From Bacteroidales bacterium (GTDB lineage Bacteria; Bacteroidota; Bacteroidia; Bacteroidales; Muribaculaceae): DNA of 64,000 nucleotides. The position numbers and the translations under genes were made by a program. The DNA is taken from the NCBI GenBank assembly GCA_022009815.1, contig CP091725.1:1054001-1118000 (forward strand). Reading direction: 5' to 3'. The notes under the pieces were generated by a model. It worked only from the letters and a program-made list of their open reading frames with translations. It was not told the DNA's origin and made no database searches. Positions 19,898 to 29,259 of the stretch are shown one piece after another; positions within the stretch are counted from its first letter, which is position 1, and every line of letters begins with the position of its first letter.

Positions 19898-20227
19898 ATG
19901 ACCATCGAGGAAGCTCAAAAGAAAGTGGACGGCTGGATACGCAAATACGGTGTGCGCTATTTCAGCGAACTGACAAATATGGCGGTGCTCACGGAAGAGG
20001 TGGGCGAGGTGGCGCGCATAATGTCGCGGCGCTACGGCGACCAATCGTTCAAGGAGGGTGAGGATCCCGACGCTCTCGCCGACGAGCTTGCCGATGTGTT
20101 TTGGGTGCTTGTGTGCATCGCAAACCAGACGGGGGTCGACCTGACTGCGGCGTTTGAGAAGAATCTCGCCAAGAAAACCGCGCGCGACAGCCACCGGCAT
20201 CTCGAAAATCCGAAATTGTCTAAATAA
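19898..20227 (+). CDS. MazG-family nucleotide pyrophosphohydrolase
   Basis: A 109-residue all-helical protein. It has the MazG metal-binding signature: EEVGEVAR (ExxE) near residue 30 and ALADELADVFWVL (ExxD) near residue 65. Single-domain MazG enzymes hydrolyse non-canonical or excess nucleoside triphosphates to monophosphates. It is 13 bases from deoC, which is consistent with nucleotide housekeeping. Confidence 0.9.
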   Translation: MTIEEAQKKVDGWIRKYGVRYFSELTNMAVLTEEVGEVARIMSRRYGDQSFKEGEDPDALADELADVFWVLVCIANQTGVDLTAAFEKNLAKKTARDSHRHLENPKLSK

Positions 20228-20240
20228 AAATACAAATCTT

Positions 20241-21137
20241 ATGGAACAAAACAATCAAGACCGTTACAAAATGGTGATTGGCGAAAGCCATGTGACCACC
20301 GACGATGCTTTTGTCGCTGCCGACGTGAAGGCGATTCTCGACAAGCATTTCGATGAGAACAACAATGTGGAGGTTTACAAGCGTTGCTTCAACGCCATCG
20401 ACCTTACCACTCTCAACTCTACCGACACTGTTTCGTCGGTTACGAAATTCGTTACGCGTGTGAATGATTTCGAGACTGAGTATCCTGAGTTGCCAAACGT
20501 GGCGGCTATCTGCGTATATCCTAATTTCGCGATGGTGGTCAGCGGTGCGCTTGAGGTGAGCGGGGTGCAGAAGGCTGTCGTTGCCGGATCGTTCCCTTCG
20601 TCGCAGACTTTCCTTGAAATCAAAACCACTGAGGCGGCGCTCGCTGTGGCTGACGGTGCTACGGAGGTCGACATCGTGTTCAACCTCGGTCTGTATTACG
20701 ACGGACAGTATGAGGAGCTTGCCGACGAGATTTCTGAGATAAAGCATTCTGTGCGCGACGCCCACTTGAAGGTGATTCTTGAGACAGGCGCGCTGAAGAC
20801 GGCTCTTGACATACGCAACGCGGCTATCCTGTCGATGTATTCGGGCGCGGATTTCATCAAGACGTCGACCGGCAAGGTTTATCCTGGCGCCACTCTCGAG
20901 GCAGCTTACGTGATGCTCCACGCCATTAAGGAATATTACGAGAAGACGGGACGCAAGGTGGGATTCAAGGTGTCTGGCGGCGTGTCGTCGACCGATGATG
21001 CCGTTCGCTACTATACGCTCGTCCGCGAGATTCTCGGAGAGGAATGGCTCACAAACGAATTGTTCCGCATCGGCACGTCGCGTGCTGCAAACTATATCCT
21101 TTCATCTATCGTTGGCAAGGAGGTGAAATTCTTCTAA
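20241..21137 (+). CDS. deoC: Deoxyribose-phosphate aldolase
   Basis: 298 residues from ATG 20241 (MEQNNQDRYK); the frame opens earlier inside mazG but that part is a shadow. This is a TIM-barrel class I aldolase. EVDIVFNLGLYYDGQ carries a conserved Asp, VILETGALK follows strand 5, and the Schiff-base Lys sits in GADFIKTSTGKVYPGAT, followed by GFKVSGGVSS. It cleaves 2-deoxyribose 5-phosphate to acetaldehyde and glyceraldehyde 3-phosphate in deoxynucleoside catabolism. A terminator follows. Confidence 0.95.
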   Translation: MEQNNQDRYKMVIGESHVTTDDAFVAADVKAILDKHFDENNNVEVYKRCFNAIDLTTLNSTDTVSSVTKFVTRVNDFETEYPELPNVAAICVYPNFAMVVSGALEVSGVQKAVVAGSFPSSQTFLEIKTTEAALAVADGATEVDIVFNLGLYYDGQYEELADEISEIKHSVRDAHLKVILETGALKTALDIRNAAILSMYSGADFIKTSTGKVYPGATLEAAYVMLHAIKEYYEKTGRKVGFKVSGGVSSTDDAVRYYTLVREILGEEWLTNELFRIGTSRAANYILSSIVGKEVKFF

Positions 21138-21164
21138 GGCGCGACAGATTGCAGGAAACATTGG

Positions 21165-21198
21165 AATCCCGGCCGGCTTGTCCCGGTTGGGATTTTTT
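21165..21198 (+). terminator. Rho-independent terminator of deoC
   Basis: An imperfect stem (AATCCCGGCCGG / CCGGTTGGGATT) is followed by eight T residues. The remaining spacer to 21378 holds small GC-rich stem-loops but no gene. Confidence 0.75.
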
Positions 21199-21378
21199 TT
21201 GCGCATGGAGGGTCGCGGGTCTGCATCCGCGACGGATGCGACAGGGGCGGCTCTGACGCGTTTTCACCGCTCGGGCGACAAATTGGTCGTCTGCGGCGGC
21301 AGAGGCTGTCAGAAGCCGTTAAAACGACCCCGGAGCGTGACGCCTTTGTCGTGTCGTTCTTCAGTGTGATAAACAAAC

Positions 21379-21413
21379 AACGAGGCTGCGTTCAAAAAAA
21401 ACGCAGCCTCGTT
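21379..21413 (-). terminator. Terminator of the DUF5689 lipoprotein gene
   Basis: A perfect 14-bp stem (AACGAGGCTGCGTT / AACGCAGCCTCGTT) with an A-rich 7-base loop, 18 bases past the lipoprotein stop. It is strong enough to act in both directions. Confidence 0.8.
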
Positions 21414-21431
21414 GTTGTTATGTCGGGTTTC

Positions 21432-23588
21432 TTAGAATTTGAAAGCCGTTGGTTGTGTCACACCCGGAATTTTGTAGACAGTCGAGATTGTGCCTTTCAC
21501 AGTCACTTTCTTGCCAAGATTCTCAGGATGATTCTTCAAGTTGAGCGCAGCGCGCACGTCGCCAGCCGGAAGACCGATGGCAATACATTTCTTCACGTCT
21601 TTTTCCGATGCTTTGTCGGCGATGAGCACATTCAGGTTGTTGGCGCCTTCGGCGGTGAATTTAGCCGATGTGTTGGCGTCGATGCTGCTTGAGAAGCCCA
21701 CGATGTAGCCGCTCACCCATTTGTCGGTGCCTGTGATGCCGCCGAGCACGTCAGATGCAGTGTAAGGCTTTGTCTCCGAGCCGTCGTTGCCGCTGTCGGC
21801 AGCGCCGCTTCTCTTACCTACGAGAAGGTTGTCGAAGCACCATGTTGCATAGTTGGCGTCGGTTCCTGCTGTGTAGCGGAAGCCGATATAGAGTTTACCG
21901 CTGAACTTGCTGAGGTCAACGTCGCCGCTCTTCTCCCATGAGCTGTAGCCGCTTGCCGGCGCGGTGGCGATGTTGCAGTCCAATTTGGTGAGTTTTGCCT
22001 CTGCCGGATTGTTGGATGTCATCACATAAACCTCAAAATTGGATTTTGTGCTGCCATAGCCGTTCACCTGTGTGTCGAAGCTCATCACCTTGGCTGCCAT
22101 CTTGTCGAAGTCAACGAGCGGAGTGATAAGCCATGCGTCAAATGGGGCTTTGCCTTTGTAGCCTGAGAATGTGGCGTAGACGTTGCCGCTGAATGCGCGC
22201 ATTGACCAGTTCTTGTTGCCCGATGCGGTCACCGAGGTCCATCCGTCGCCGAGAAGGTTGCTGTCGGCGAGGTCTACATAGCCGTCAGAGCCGGGGTTGT
22301 ACGACTCGAAGTTTTGGTCGATGAGGTTCACTGCGGCTGTCGACACGAATACAAATTCGTTGGCGGCTCCGCTGTTGCCGGTGATGGCTGTAATGCCGTA
22401 TTGCTTGCCGATTGTGCCGTGGAGCGTGATTGGTGCGCCAAAGTTGTCGGGGTTGTCGGCAAGGTTGGCTTTTGTGCGGAGTGCCGAACCTTGTGGAAGG
22501 TCGATTACAACGCATTTCTTATAGTCGCGTTCCGAAGCGTTGTCGGCGATGACGAGTGTGTTGGGCAGTGTGGCCTTTGTCCACTCGATGTCGGCGTTGC
22601 TCTTCACCTCTGATACGCCAGGGGCTACAGCGCCTACGATATAGCCTTTCACCCAAAGCGCGCGGGTGTAGTTCTCGTTGCCGAGGCTGATGGCTTTTGC
22701 CACATCGACAGGATTGTTCTGTGTGCCGATTTGCTCCTCATAGATGCAGTCGCTGAGGCTGCGGAGCGTGAGCTGCCATGAGTTGTTGAAGTAGCCTAGG
22801 ATACCAACTACTGAAATCTCGCCCTCCGGAAGGGTCTCGTAGTAGAAGTTTGAGTATCCGCTTGTGCGCACGGCGATGGTTGAATTGCCGTCGGTGAGGT
22901 TCTGCGACACGGTGGTCTGGTAAGAGGCGAAGGTCTCTTTGCCGCCGTTCACGAATTTAACGCCGTCGAAACGTACAAGCTGGCTCTGATATTTGCGTAT
23001 GCCGGCAGCGTCGGTCGGGAGCGAGGAGATTGATGGCACACGGAGTGTGTCGATTTTCTCCGGTTCTGGGAATCCGTTGAGCTGTGCGTGCTTCTTGAAG
23101 AATTCAAGTGGCATGAATGTTGTCTGCCAGCCGAACGAGCTGCTGTATTCGGGCAAGCCGAATTGCTGGAGTCCTGAATATTTGCCGATATACATGTCTG
23201 TTGCGTCGATCACCACTTCCTGCCCGGGACGGTATGATGCGTAAAGGCTGTTGGCGTTGATGCTGAACGTGATGCAAGATGGTGTCTCGCCGGCTTCGCT
23301 GTAGGTGTCCTGAATCACGAGATTCTTGTAGATGTTGCCCGACTCGTCCGACGACACGACGCGGCCCTTGATGATGTAGTGGGTCTTGCCGTCGTCCTTA
23401 TATCCGATGGTGTCGACGCAGTTGTTGGCTTCCTGCCAGTATTTGGTCTTAAGTTCTTCGATGCTGGTATTGGCCTCGATGGTGGCAACGGGGGCTACCA
23501 TTGGCGGGGTGTCCCAATTGTCATCGCAGCTCGTTGCGGCGAGGGCTGCGAAAAGCATTGCCGAGATATATAACTTTGAATGTTTCAT
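21432..23588 (-). CDS. DUF5689 surface lipoprotein with choice-of-anchor J domain
   Basis: A 718-residue lipoprotein with the lipobox-like ALAATSC at residues 15-21, followed by DDNWD, an acidic surface-export signal. The DUF5689 domain (about residues 35-290) includes HYIIKGRVVSSDESGNIYK and GQEVVIDATD. Two OB-like DUF6359 modules, around 300-420 and 630-718, share the pattern WVKGYIVG / WVSGYIVG and an ADNASERDYKKCVVIDLP-type block. Between them is a choice-of-anchor J jelly-roll (LIDQNFESYN ... DAWLITPLVDF). It lies downstream of a TonB receptor and an exported nuclease-like protein, so it is probably the ligand-binding partner. Confidence 0.88.
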   Translation of the reverse strand: MKHSKLYISAMLFAALAATSCDDNWDTPPMVAPVATIEANTSIEELKTKYWQEANNCVDTIGYKDDGKTHYIIKGRVVSSDESGNIYKNLVIQDTYSEAGETPSCITFSINANSLYASYRPGQEVVIDATDMYIGKYSGLQQFGLPEYSSSFGWQTTFMPLEFFKKHAQLNGFPEPEKIDTLRVPSISSLPTDAAGIRKYQSQLVRFDGVKFVNGGKETFASYQTTVSQNLTDGNSTIAVRTSGYSNFYYETLPEGEISVVGILGYFNNSWQLTLRSLSDCIYEEQIGTQNNPVDVAKAISLGNENYTRALWVKGYIVGAVAPGVSEVKSNADIEWTKATLPNTLVIADNASERDYKKCVVIDLPQGSALRTKANLADNPDNFGAPITLHGTIGKQYGITAITGNSGAANEFVFVSTAAVNLIDQNFESYNPGSDGYVDLADSNLLGDGWTSVTASGNKNWSMRAFSGNVYATFSGYKGKAPFDAWLITPLVDFDKMAAKVMSFDTQVNGYGSTKSNFEVYVMTSNNPAEAKLTKLDCNIATAPASGYSSWEKSGDVDLSKFSGKLYIGFRYTAGTDANYATWCFDNLLVGKRSGAADSGNDGSETKPYTASDVLGGITGTDKWVSGYIVGFSSSIDANTSAKFTAEGANNLNVLIADKASEKDVKKCIAIGLPAGDVRAALNLKNHPENLGKKVTVKGTISTVYKIPGVTQPTAFKF

Positions 23589-23625
23589 CTTTATATCGTA
23601 TTTTTTATTGTTGTAAATCTGTTTT

Positions 23626-26368
23626 TTAGAATCGTATTCCTACGTTGGCGAAGATGCGGATACCCTGCGCGTAGTAGTAACGGTTCGGATATTTGTCCGC
23701 GCTGTAGTTCTTGTAGTCAAAACGGCTCTGCTGATAACCTCCGGTCTGGATGTCGGTCTTGTTGAGCAGGTTGTTGACGTTGACGTTGAAATTGAGCGAA
23801 AGGCTGCGGTTGATGTAAACCAGCTTGCCGATGCTGAGGTTCAGAAGGAATGCGTCGCGGAGTTTCTCCTGGTTGGTGATTTCCTTGACCTTTGCCTCAT
23901 ATTGCTCGCGGTTCTCGCAGAACGAGAGCAGTCCGGGCATGTATTCGTGGCGGATTGGCGACAAGTCGATGTAGGCGTCGCCGAGCCATGTGCCGTTGAT
24001 TTCAAAGAACCACTGATGAGGGGCGTTGTAGTTGATCGAGAGGCTGCCTGCGGTTTGCGGTGTGCCGCCTACGTAGAAGTTCTTGAGATAGACAATCTGC
24101 GTGGTGTCGGCTTTGGCGCCGTTCTCGAAGCTGCGGGTGCCGCGCGGACGGTTCTTGTACTGGTAGCGCGAGAACGTGCCGGCAAACGAAACGGTCAAGT
24201 CGGGGGTGATTTTTACTGCCAGTCCAACCTCTACGCCTTTGTAGGTCTTGTTGACTCCGGTAAGTACGTAGTTGGTGAATGTCGAGAAGTTGTCATCGTA
24301 GAACGAGCTGCGGGTGGTGCCGTCATAGCTGTTGGTCCAGAATCCGGTGATTTTACCACGCACGCGGCTGTAGTTGAAGATGTAGCTCAGGTCGCCGCTC
24401 AGGATGCGTTCGCTCTTGAGTCCGAGGATAGTGTTGTCTTTGATTCTCGGTGAGATATACACGTTGTCGGCGAGCGGTGCGCGGGTGCCGTAGGTGGCAT
24501 TGAGCGTGAAGAAGTTGTGACCGTCCAACTTGTAGGTGGCGCCGGCCTTGAGCATTGCGTTGTCAAACGAATGGGTCTTGCCCTTGCCAAGTGAGTTCTT
24601 CGGCGCGCGTCCGTTGCGCATCTTTCCGTCGCGCTGATACTGCGTGTAGCTGATTTTCAAACCATAGTTGAAGTCCCAGTGGCTGCGGTTGATCATGTTC
24701 TGCAACCAGGCGGTGGCGATGATTGAGTTGATGTCATAGTTGTAGCCGAACTTGTCGCCCTTGTAGACTTTTGCCATAGGGTTGTCAAGGTCGTTGATGA
24801 GCATCGTCGGATCGTCGGGATAGTCGCGCTCGGTAAACTTGTCGGTATCGGTCCAGTATTCGCCGCCGAGAAGGTCGCGCATTGTCTTGTAGTAGGTGGC
24901 TTTGGTATAGTTGAAGCCCACGCCGCCCTGAAGGGTCATATATTCGTTCAAGCGGTGGTTGAGTGTCGAGTTGAAGGCGAAACTCAGCTGATTGCTGTGA
25001 CGGTTTTCAAGAATGTAAGTTGAGCCGTTGTAGTTCGGATTGGCTCCTTCGGCAAAGAGTTTCTTTGCGTTGTAGTTCGACAGATAAAGTCCGTCCCAGT
25101 TGAGTTGGCGCATGTCTTCGTCGTTGCGCCAGCGCTCGGTGTAGAGGTTGAACGCTTCCTCGTTGCTCTTGTAGTACGAAGGCAGGTAGCGGTAGTAGTC
25201 CGGACGCGGGTCTGCGGCTTTGTCCCAGTTGAGTGCCGATGACGAATAGAGTGAGTAGCGGAGGGCGGCGCCGGTGTTGAGGGTGGTGCCGGCCTTCTTG
25301 TTCCATACCCAGTTGACGATGGCTGTCGGGTCAAACGACTCTATCACTTTGGCATTGCGCTTCTTGCCGTCCTGCCAGCCCCAGTTGGGGTTGTACATAT
25401 GGGTGCCGGCAAGGTCGTAGGCTTCCTCGTAGGTTGCCGACGAGCCGCCGCGGCGTGTCGGCGCGCCGTAGAGCGTGATGCCGAGGCTGTGGTTGGCGTT
25501 AAACACTTTCTGCAGCGACAGAAACAGTCCGGCTGAGTTGTAGAACGTGCCTTCTGTGATGCCTTCCTTGCTGTAGCGGCCTACGGCTGAGAGCGTAAAC
25601 GCCCATCCGTTTCTTTAAGACCGGTGGAGTAGGTGACCATGCCGCGCGTTGTGTAGGCGCCGTTGGTATACGAAACGCTGCCTCGGAAGCCGGGGGCATA
25701 GTTGGATGCCAGCGTGTTGACGTTGGTAGAGCCGCCGATTTCGCCGAGGGTGTAGTTTGACGGGGTTAGCCCGATGCTTGCTGCCTTGCTCTTGAATGCC
25801 TGGTTCATGCCGCCGAACGAGGAGTAGTTGAAGCGGCCGCGGATTGCGTCGGTGAGATGCACGCCGTTGACATACATCTGCGAGTATTCCTGGGCATAGC
25901 CGCGCAGACGGAATCGCATTACGGAGAAGTCGTAGCTTGCGGCGTTGTAGTAGACATCGTCCGACGCGCCGGCAAGCATGCCGATTGATTGGTCGTTGCC
26001 TTCCTCGTCTTCAATCTGGTTCTCGTCGAGAACCGCCATGTCGGTGCTGGTGGCAATACTTTTGTCCACAGCCATCTTGAGCGTGCCGAGGTTGGTGACG
26101 CTGTGGCTGTCGATTGCCACGCTGGTCACAATGTCCTTGTAGCCATAGGCAATCACTGTCAGTGTCTCGTCGCCGGTATGGGCGGCTGAGATGCGGAAGT
26201 CGCCGTTCGGTCCGGTAAAGGCGCTGCTTCCCTGTTGGAGAAGTACGGTGGCACCTGCTATCGGCTGTCCGCTGTCGGCGTCAACCACCACTCCGCTCAC
26301 GCCTGTGTTCTGTGCGAACGCGGGCATCACGGCGAGCAGGAGCAGCGTGATAAACAGTTTAGTTTCAT
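23626..26368 (-). CDS. TonB-dependent receptor with carboxypeptidase-regulatory-like domain (two frameshifts)
   Basis: An outer-membrane receptor of about 914 residues. The start at 26368 gives MKLKLFITLLLLAVMPAFAQ after restoring one A at the run 26358-26360. A second break at 25610-25612 separates STGLK from NGWAFTLSAVGRY. The mature protein begins with a CarboxypepD_reg-like domain (GVSGVVVDADSGQPIAGATV), then a plug (QIEDEEG..., YVNGVHL) and a long beta barrel ending in FANVGIRF with the C-terminal Phe. It imports a ligand using TonB energy. No SusD gene is adjacent; instead a DUF5689 lipoprotein follows 37 bases downstream. Confidence 0.9.
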
Positions 26369-26404
26369 AAATTAGTTGGTTTATTTTTGTTTGTTTGATT
26401 TCGG

Positions 26405-27451
26405 TTATTTGAGTTCCCGGGTCAGGAATATCTGTGTGGGGAAGTGGTCGCTGTAGCCGTTGAGATAAACGCCGCTGGCAAACGTGCGGAGCGGATAGCC
26501 GGTGCGGTCACCTTCCTCGGTGCGGATGCCTGGAATGTCGTTGTGAACCTTGCACTTGAAGTATTTGAGCGTCGACCGGTCCTTGCCGACAAGGTTGTAG
26601 TTGATGATTATCTGGTCGAAGAGGTTCCACTGTCCGCGGTAGGCGAGGGTGCCTACGCCGCTGGCAAGAACATCCCACCAGGGGTTGTACCAGCCGCCTT
26701 CCTCTACGTCCTTGACGTTGCGTTTGGCGCCGAGCACCTCTGCGCAGCTGGGGTCCATAGGGTCGTCGTTCAAGTCGCCCATTATGATGATTTTCTGCTT
26801 AGGATTTATGGCAAGCACGGAGTCGGCGATATGTTTCGACAACGCTGCGGCTGCCTCGCGGAGATAGCTCGACTGCTTTTGTCCGCCAAGACGTGACGGC
26901 CAGTGGTTGACAATCACACTTACCGGCTCGCCGAGAAGAAGGCCGCTGACACACGATTGGTCGCGGGTGCGGAAATTGGGGTTCGACTCGACGACAAGGG
27001 TGTGGTGGGTCACGTTGAGCGGGCGGAACAAGCGTGGGTTGAACAGGAAGCCTACGTCGATGCCGCGGCGGTCTGGTGAGTCGTGGTGTAGCACTTGCAG
27101 ATTCCATGCCTTGAGCTGCTCGTCGCGGGCGAGATCCTGCATAACGGTGATGTTCTCAACCTCGGAAACGCCGATGATGGCTGGTCCCATAGGTGTGATG
27201 TCGGTCTTCATGTTGCTGATAGCGTAGGCAAGATTGTGGATTTTGTTCCAGTAGCGTTTGCCTGTCCACTTGCGCGCGCCGTTGGGGGTATACTCTGAGT
27301 CGCGCCCCAGCGGGTTGTTGGGGATGGTGTCAAAAAGGTTCTCCAAATTGTAGAACGCAACGCCTGCCACTTGGTAGCGTTTTCCTTGTCCTTGCATCGG
27401 CAATGTTGCCAACAGAACAATCGCAAATGCGAGAGATAGAATCCGTTTCAT
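26405..27451 (-). CDS. Exported endonuclease/exonuclease/phosphatase-family protein
   Basis: 348 residues from ATG 27451, with a signal peptide (MKRILSLAFAIVLLATLPMQGQ). EEP-fold motifs are VAFYNLENLFDT, GVSEVENITV (the metal-binding Glu), IVNHWPSR, IIIMGDLNDDP (Asp/Asn catalytic) and GYSDHFPTQI with the C-terminal Asp-His. Family members hydrolyse phosphodiesters in DNA, RNA or phospholipids. It is the first gene of a three-gene minus-strand run with the TonB receptor and DUF5689 lipoprotein. A minus-strand TACATTTG at 27474-27481 may be its -7 promoter box. Confidence 0.88.
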   Translation of the reverse strand: MKRILSLAFAIVLLATLPMQGQGKRYQVAGVAFYNLENLFDTIPNNPLGRDSEYTPNGARKWTGKRYWNKIHNLAYAISNMKTDITPMGPAIIGVSEVENITVMQDLARDEQLKAWNLQVLHHDSPDRRGIDVGFLFNPRLFRPLNVTHHTLVVESNPNFRTRDQSCVSGLLLGEPVSVIVNHWPSRLGGQKQSSYLREAAAALSKHIADSVLAINPKQKIIIMGDLNDDPMDPSCAEVLGAKRNVKDVEEGGWYNPWWDVLASGVGTLAYRGQWNLFDQIIINYNLVGKDRSTLKYFKCKVHNDIPGIRTEEGDRTGYPLRTFASGVYLNGYSDHFPTQIFLTRELK

Positions 27452-27629
27452 ATCGTTTTTTGTTTTTCGTTTGCAAATGTACATTAAAAAGAAATTCCAA
27501 AAATAACAAAAAAATGTCATATACAAGGAAATACATCTCTAAAATTGATTTCCTTCGATAGTTTTTTGTCTTTTATTGCCATAAATCGCAGTTATTGCCT
27601 TTCTGCAATCTGTTTACGCATAACGAGCA

Positions 27630-27785
27630 TTGTCTAACGGTTGAAAGTCCCGAGCAAGCCCTAATGGCGGGAATTGCATAGTCAAAGGCAAGGGTGTCCA
27701 TCGTGAGGTGGAATCTGAAAGAAGCCGGTGGCAAACATCTTCCCAAGTCAATGGCTGCCACCAAAAAGATAGGTCGGAAAACGAA
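27630..27785 (+). mobile_element. Group II intron fragment (domain I remnant)
   Basis: The stretch contains the conserved order typical of bacterial group II intron 5' regions: GAAAGTCCCGAGCAAGCCC, then GTGAGGTGGAATCTGAAAGA, then AGCCGGTGGCAAA, ending near AGATAGGTCGGAAAACG. No reverse transcriptase/maturase frame follows and no domain V/VI pair is evident before the ferredoxin gene. It therefore looks like a decayed copy truncated at its 3' side. Confidence 0.6.
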
Positions 27786-27906
27786 AGTGTGGCTGTGTCA
27801 AAATAGACGCAACCTCTTTGTGTAATATGTTGTAAAACACGAAGTTGAAGTGCTATATTGGTTGAATTACATTCGATAATTTCGATGCAAAATTAGATAA
27901 AATCTA

Positions 27907-27938
27907 TTTTGTAGAACAAAATCGTTTGACTAATTTTG
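27907..27938 (+). promoter_or_regulatory. Bacteroidetes-type promoter of the small ferredoxin gene
   Basis: TTTTG at 27907-27911, a 19-base spacer and TAATTTTG at 27931-27938. The ferredoxin ATG is 14 bases downstream, leaving a very short leader. Confidence 0.65.
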
Positions 27939-27951
27939 CAAAAAATGAACT

Positions 27952-28128
27952 ATGATACAAGTAAACAAGGGTATATGTCCTCACGACCATATTTGTCCGC
28001 TGATTAAGGCGTGTCCGGTCGGGGCAATTCCACAGGATTCCGAAGGTTTTCCGGTGATAGATTTCAACCTTTGCATCGAGTGCGGCAAATGCGTGAGAAA
28101 ATGCCCTATGAAGGCAATGGACAAATAG
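27952..28128 (+). CDS. Small 4Fe-4S ferredoxin-like protein
   Basis: A 58-residue protein with seven cysteines. The second half has a standard cluster motif, CIECGKCVRKCP (residues 41-52). The first half reads CPHDHICPLIKACP (residues 9-22), an irregular CX5CX5CP in place of CX2CX2CX3CP. The closing Cys-Pro pairs are as in two-cluster ferredoxins. Small proteins of this type are widespread in gut Bacteroidales, but their partner is unknown. A small membrane protein gene follows 45 bases downstream. Confidence 0.85.
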   Translation: MIQVNKGICPHDHICPLIKACPVGAIPQDSEGFPVIDFNLCIECGKCVRKCPMKAMDK

Positions 28129-28173
28129 AAGGAGACAATCGATAAATCGTTTAAAAAAATTGTTTTAATTGTT

Positions 28174-28431
28174 ATGTCACCTACTTTCATTCGATTCAAA
28201 CAATGGCTTGGCAGGCTGTCGTTTCGTACAGGCATAGTAGTGGCAACACTCTGTGTAATCAGCTATATAGTTTCATTTACTCAGATGTTGCTTCCCGTAT
28301 CGGCAACAACGAAAGGTGTATTATGGGTGGTGTTTTTCGGACTTGCCAAAACATTTCAATATGCAGCACTGCTCATTTTAGGAACTGCTGGTTTGACTCG
28401 CATTAAAGCCATATTCAAATACCGAAAATAA
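28174..28431 (+). CDS. Small membrane protein, function unknown
   Basis: An 85-residue protein with two predicted membrane segments (about residues 18-40 and 46-72), a basic N-terminus and a basic C-terminal tail (IKAIFKYRK). I do not recognise the family. It follows the small ferredoxin on the same strand with no terminator between, so the two may be co-expressed. An electron-transfer role at the membrane is a guess. Confidence 0.6.
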   Translation: MSPTFIRFKQWLGRLSFRTGIVVATLCVISYIVSFTQMLLPVSATTKGVLWVVFFGLAKTFQYAALLILGTAGLTRIKAIFKYRK

Positions 28432-28540
28432 ATCAGACAGCAATTAATAAACACGGATCATGGTTAATCACAAAAGAAAATATTATCGGGCAGCCCTCGA
28501 AAAGGTGGTGATTTTTATCATTATACCGTAGGTTAAAAAA

Positions 28541-28575
28541 AGCAACCGGCAGGCATTGTCTGCCCGTCGGTTGCT
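28541..28575 (-). terminator. Terminator of the first outer-membrane protein gene
   Basis: An about 15-bp stem (AGCAACCGGCAGGCA / TGCCCGTCGGTTGCT, two mismatches) with a T run on the minus strand. A closely similar hairpin lies at 30136-30171. Confidence 0.8.
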
Positions 28576-28592
28576 CCTGCGGTGTGGGGCCG

Positions 28593-29200
28593 CTATAATT
28601 CAAAGCCGAATTTAAATCCCAAATTGCAATTGATGTCGTCGGCTTTCAGTACTTTTAAATTCTGATTGATTTGAAAGTTCCACTCACCGGCCAGGTAGAC
28701 TGCATGTTTCTTCGGCAACGCATAGCGCAAACCAAGTTGGCAAGCACAATAAACGCCGTGCATATCGCCGATTCCGTAGCCCAGTTTTCCGTCTGCAAAT
28801 GGCGTGAAGCGTTTGGCGTTCAGTAAATTAATCCTTAACTCGCCGAATATAGGCACTGTTAGATATGTCGTGCCCCTTGAGCTGTAGACATTTGCTGCTG
28901 CGCCCAAGCCGACAAACACAAAGTTGTTGAATTGGCAACCAACCGATGCCGATGCGCTGAAATGGCTGGGTGAGAATATATTCTTGTCCAGAGGCACAAT
29001 CTCTCCTGTGGGGGATTCAAGATATGCTTCGCCGCCTAATCCCCACAGATATCCTGTTTCAAAAACGCCTTTAGTCCCTGAAGTGTGTGCCGTGCCTGAT
29101 ATTTTGAAATCGCTGTTGAATCTCTTTTTGCCGCCTCTTGCGCCTGGCATCCTATCGCCGTCATCAATGCGATGAAAATTAATAAGATTGATTTTTTCAT
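28593..29200 (-). CDS. Small outer-membrane beta-barrel protein, copy 1 (frameshifted)
   Basis: About 202 residues. The signal peptide MKKSILLIFIALMTAIGCQAQ lies in a different frame from the body, and one base restored in the T run 29125-29129 joins them. The mature chain alternates hydrophobic and polar residues in short strands separated by Gly/Asn turns, and ends GFKFGFEL, typical of small porin-like barrels. The adjacent upstream gene is a paralogue with the same signal peptide and the same block order (FETGY...QFNNFVFVGLGAA...VPIFGELRINLLNAKR). The function is unknown. Confidence 0.75.
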
Positions 29201-29259
29201 AATGCTGAGGTTTTTTCGGTTAATTATGCAGCAGACTGCGCTAAGGTAGCCCGGATGGT

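Larger units (their letters stand above)
27452..27951. other. Intergenic region with intron remnant
   Basis: This 500-base divergent spacer holds the promoter side of the endonuclease gene, a group II intron fragment (27630-27785) and a clear plus-strand promoter at 27907-27938. I see no protein-coding gene in it. Confidence 0.6.
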
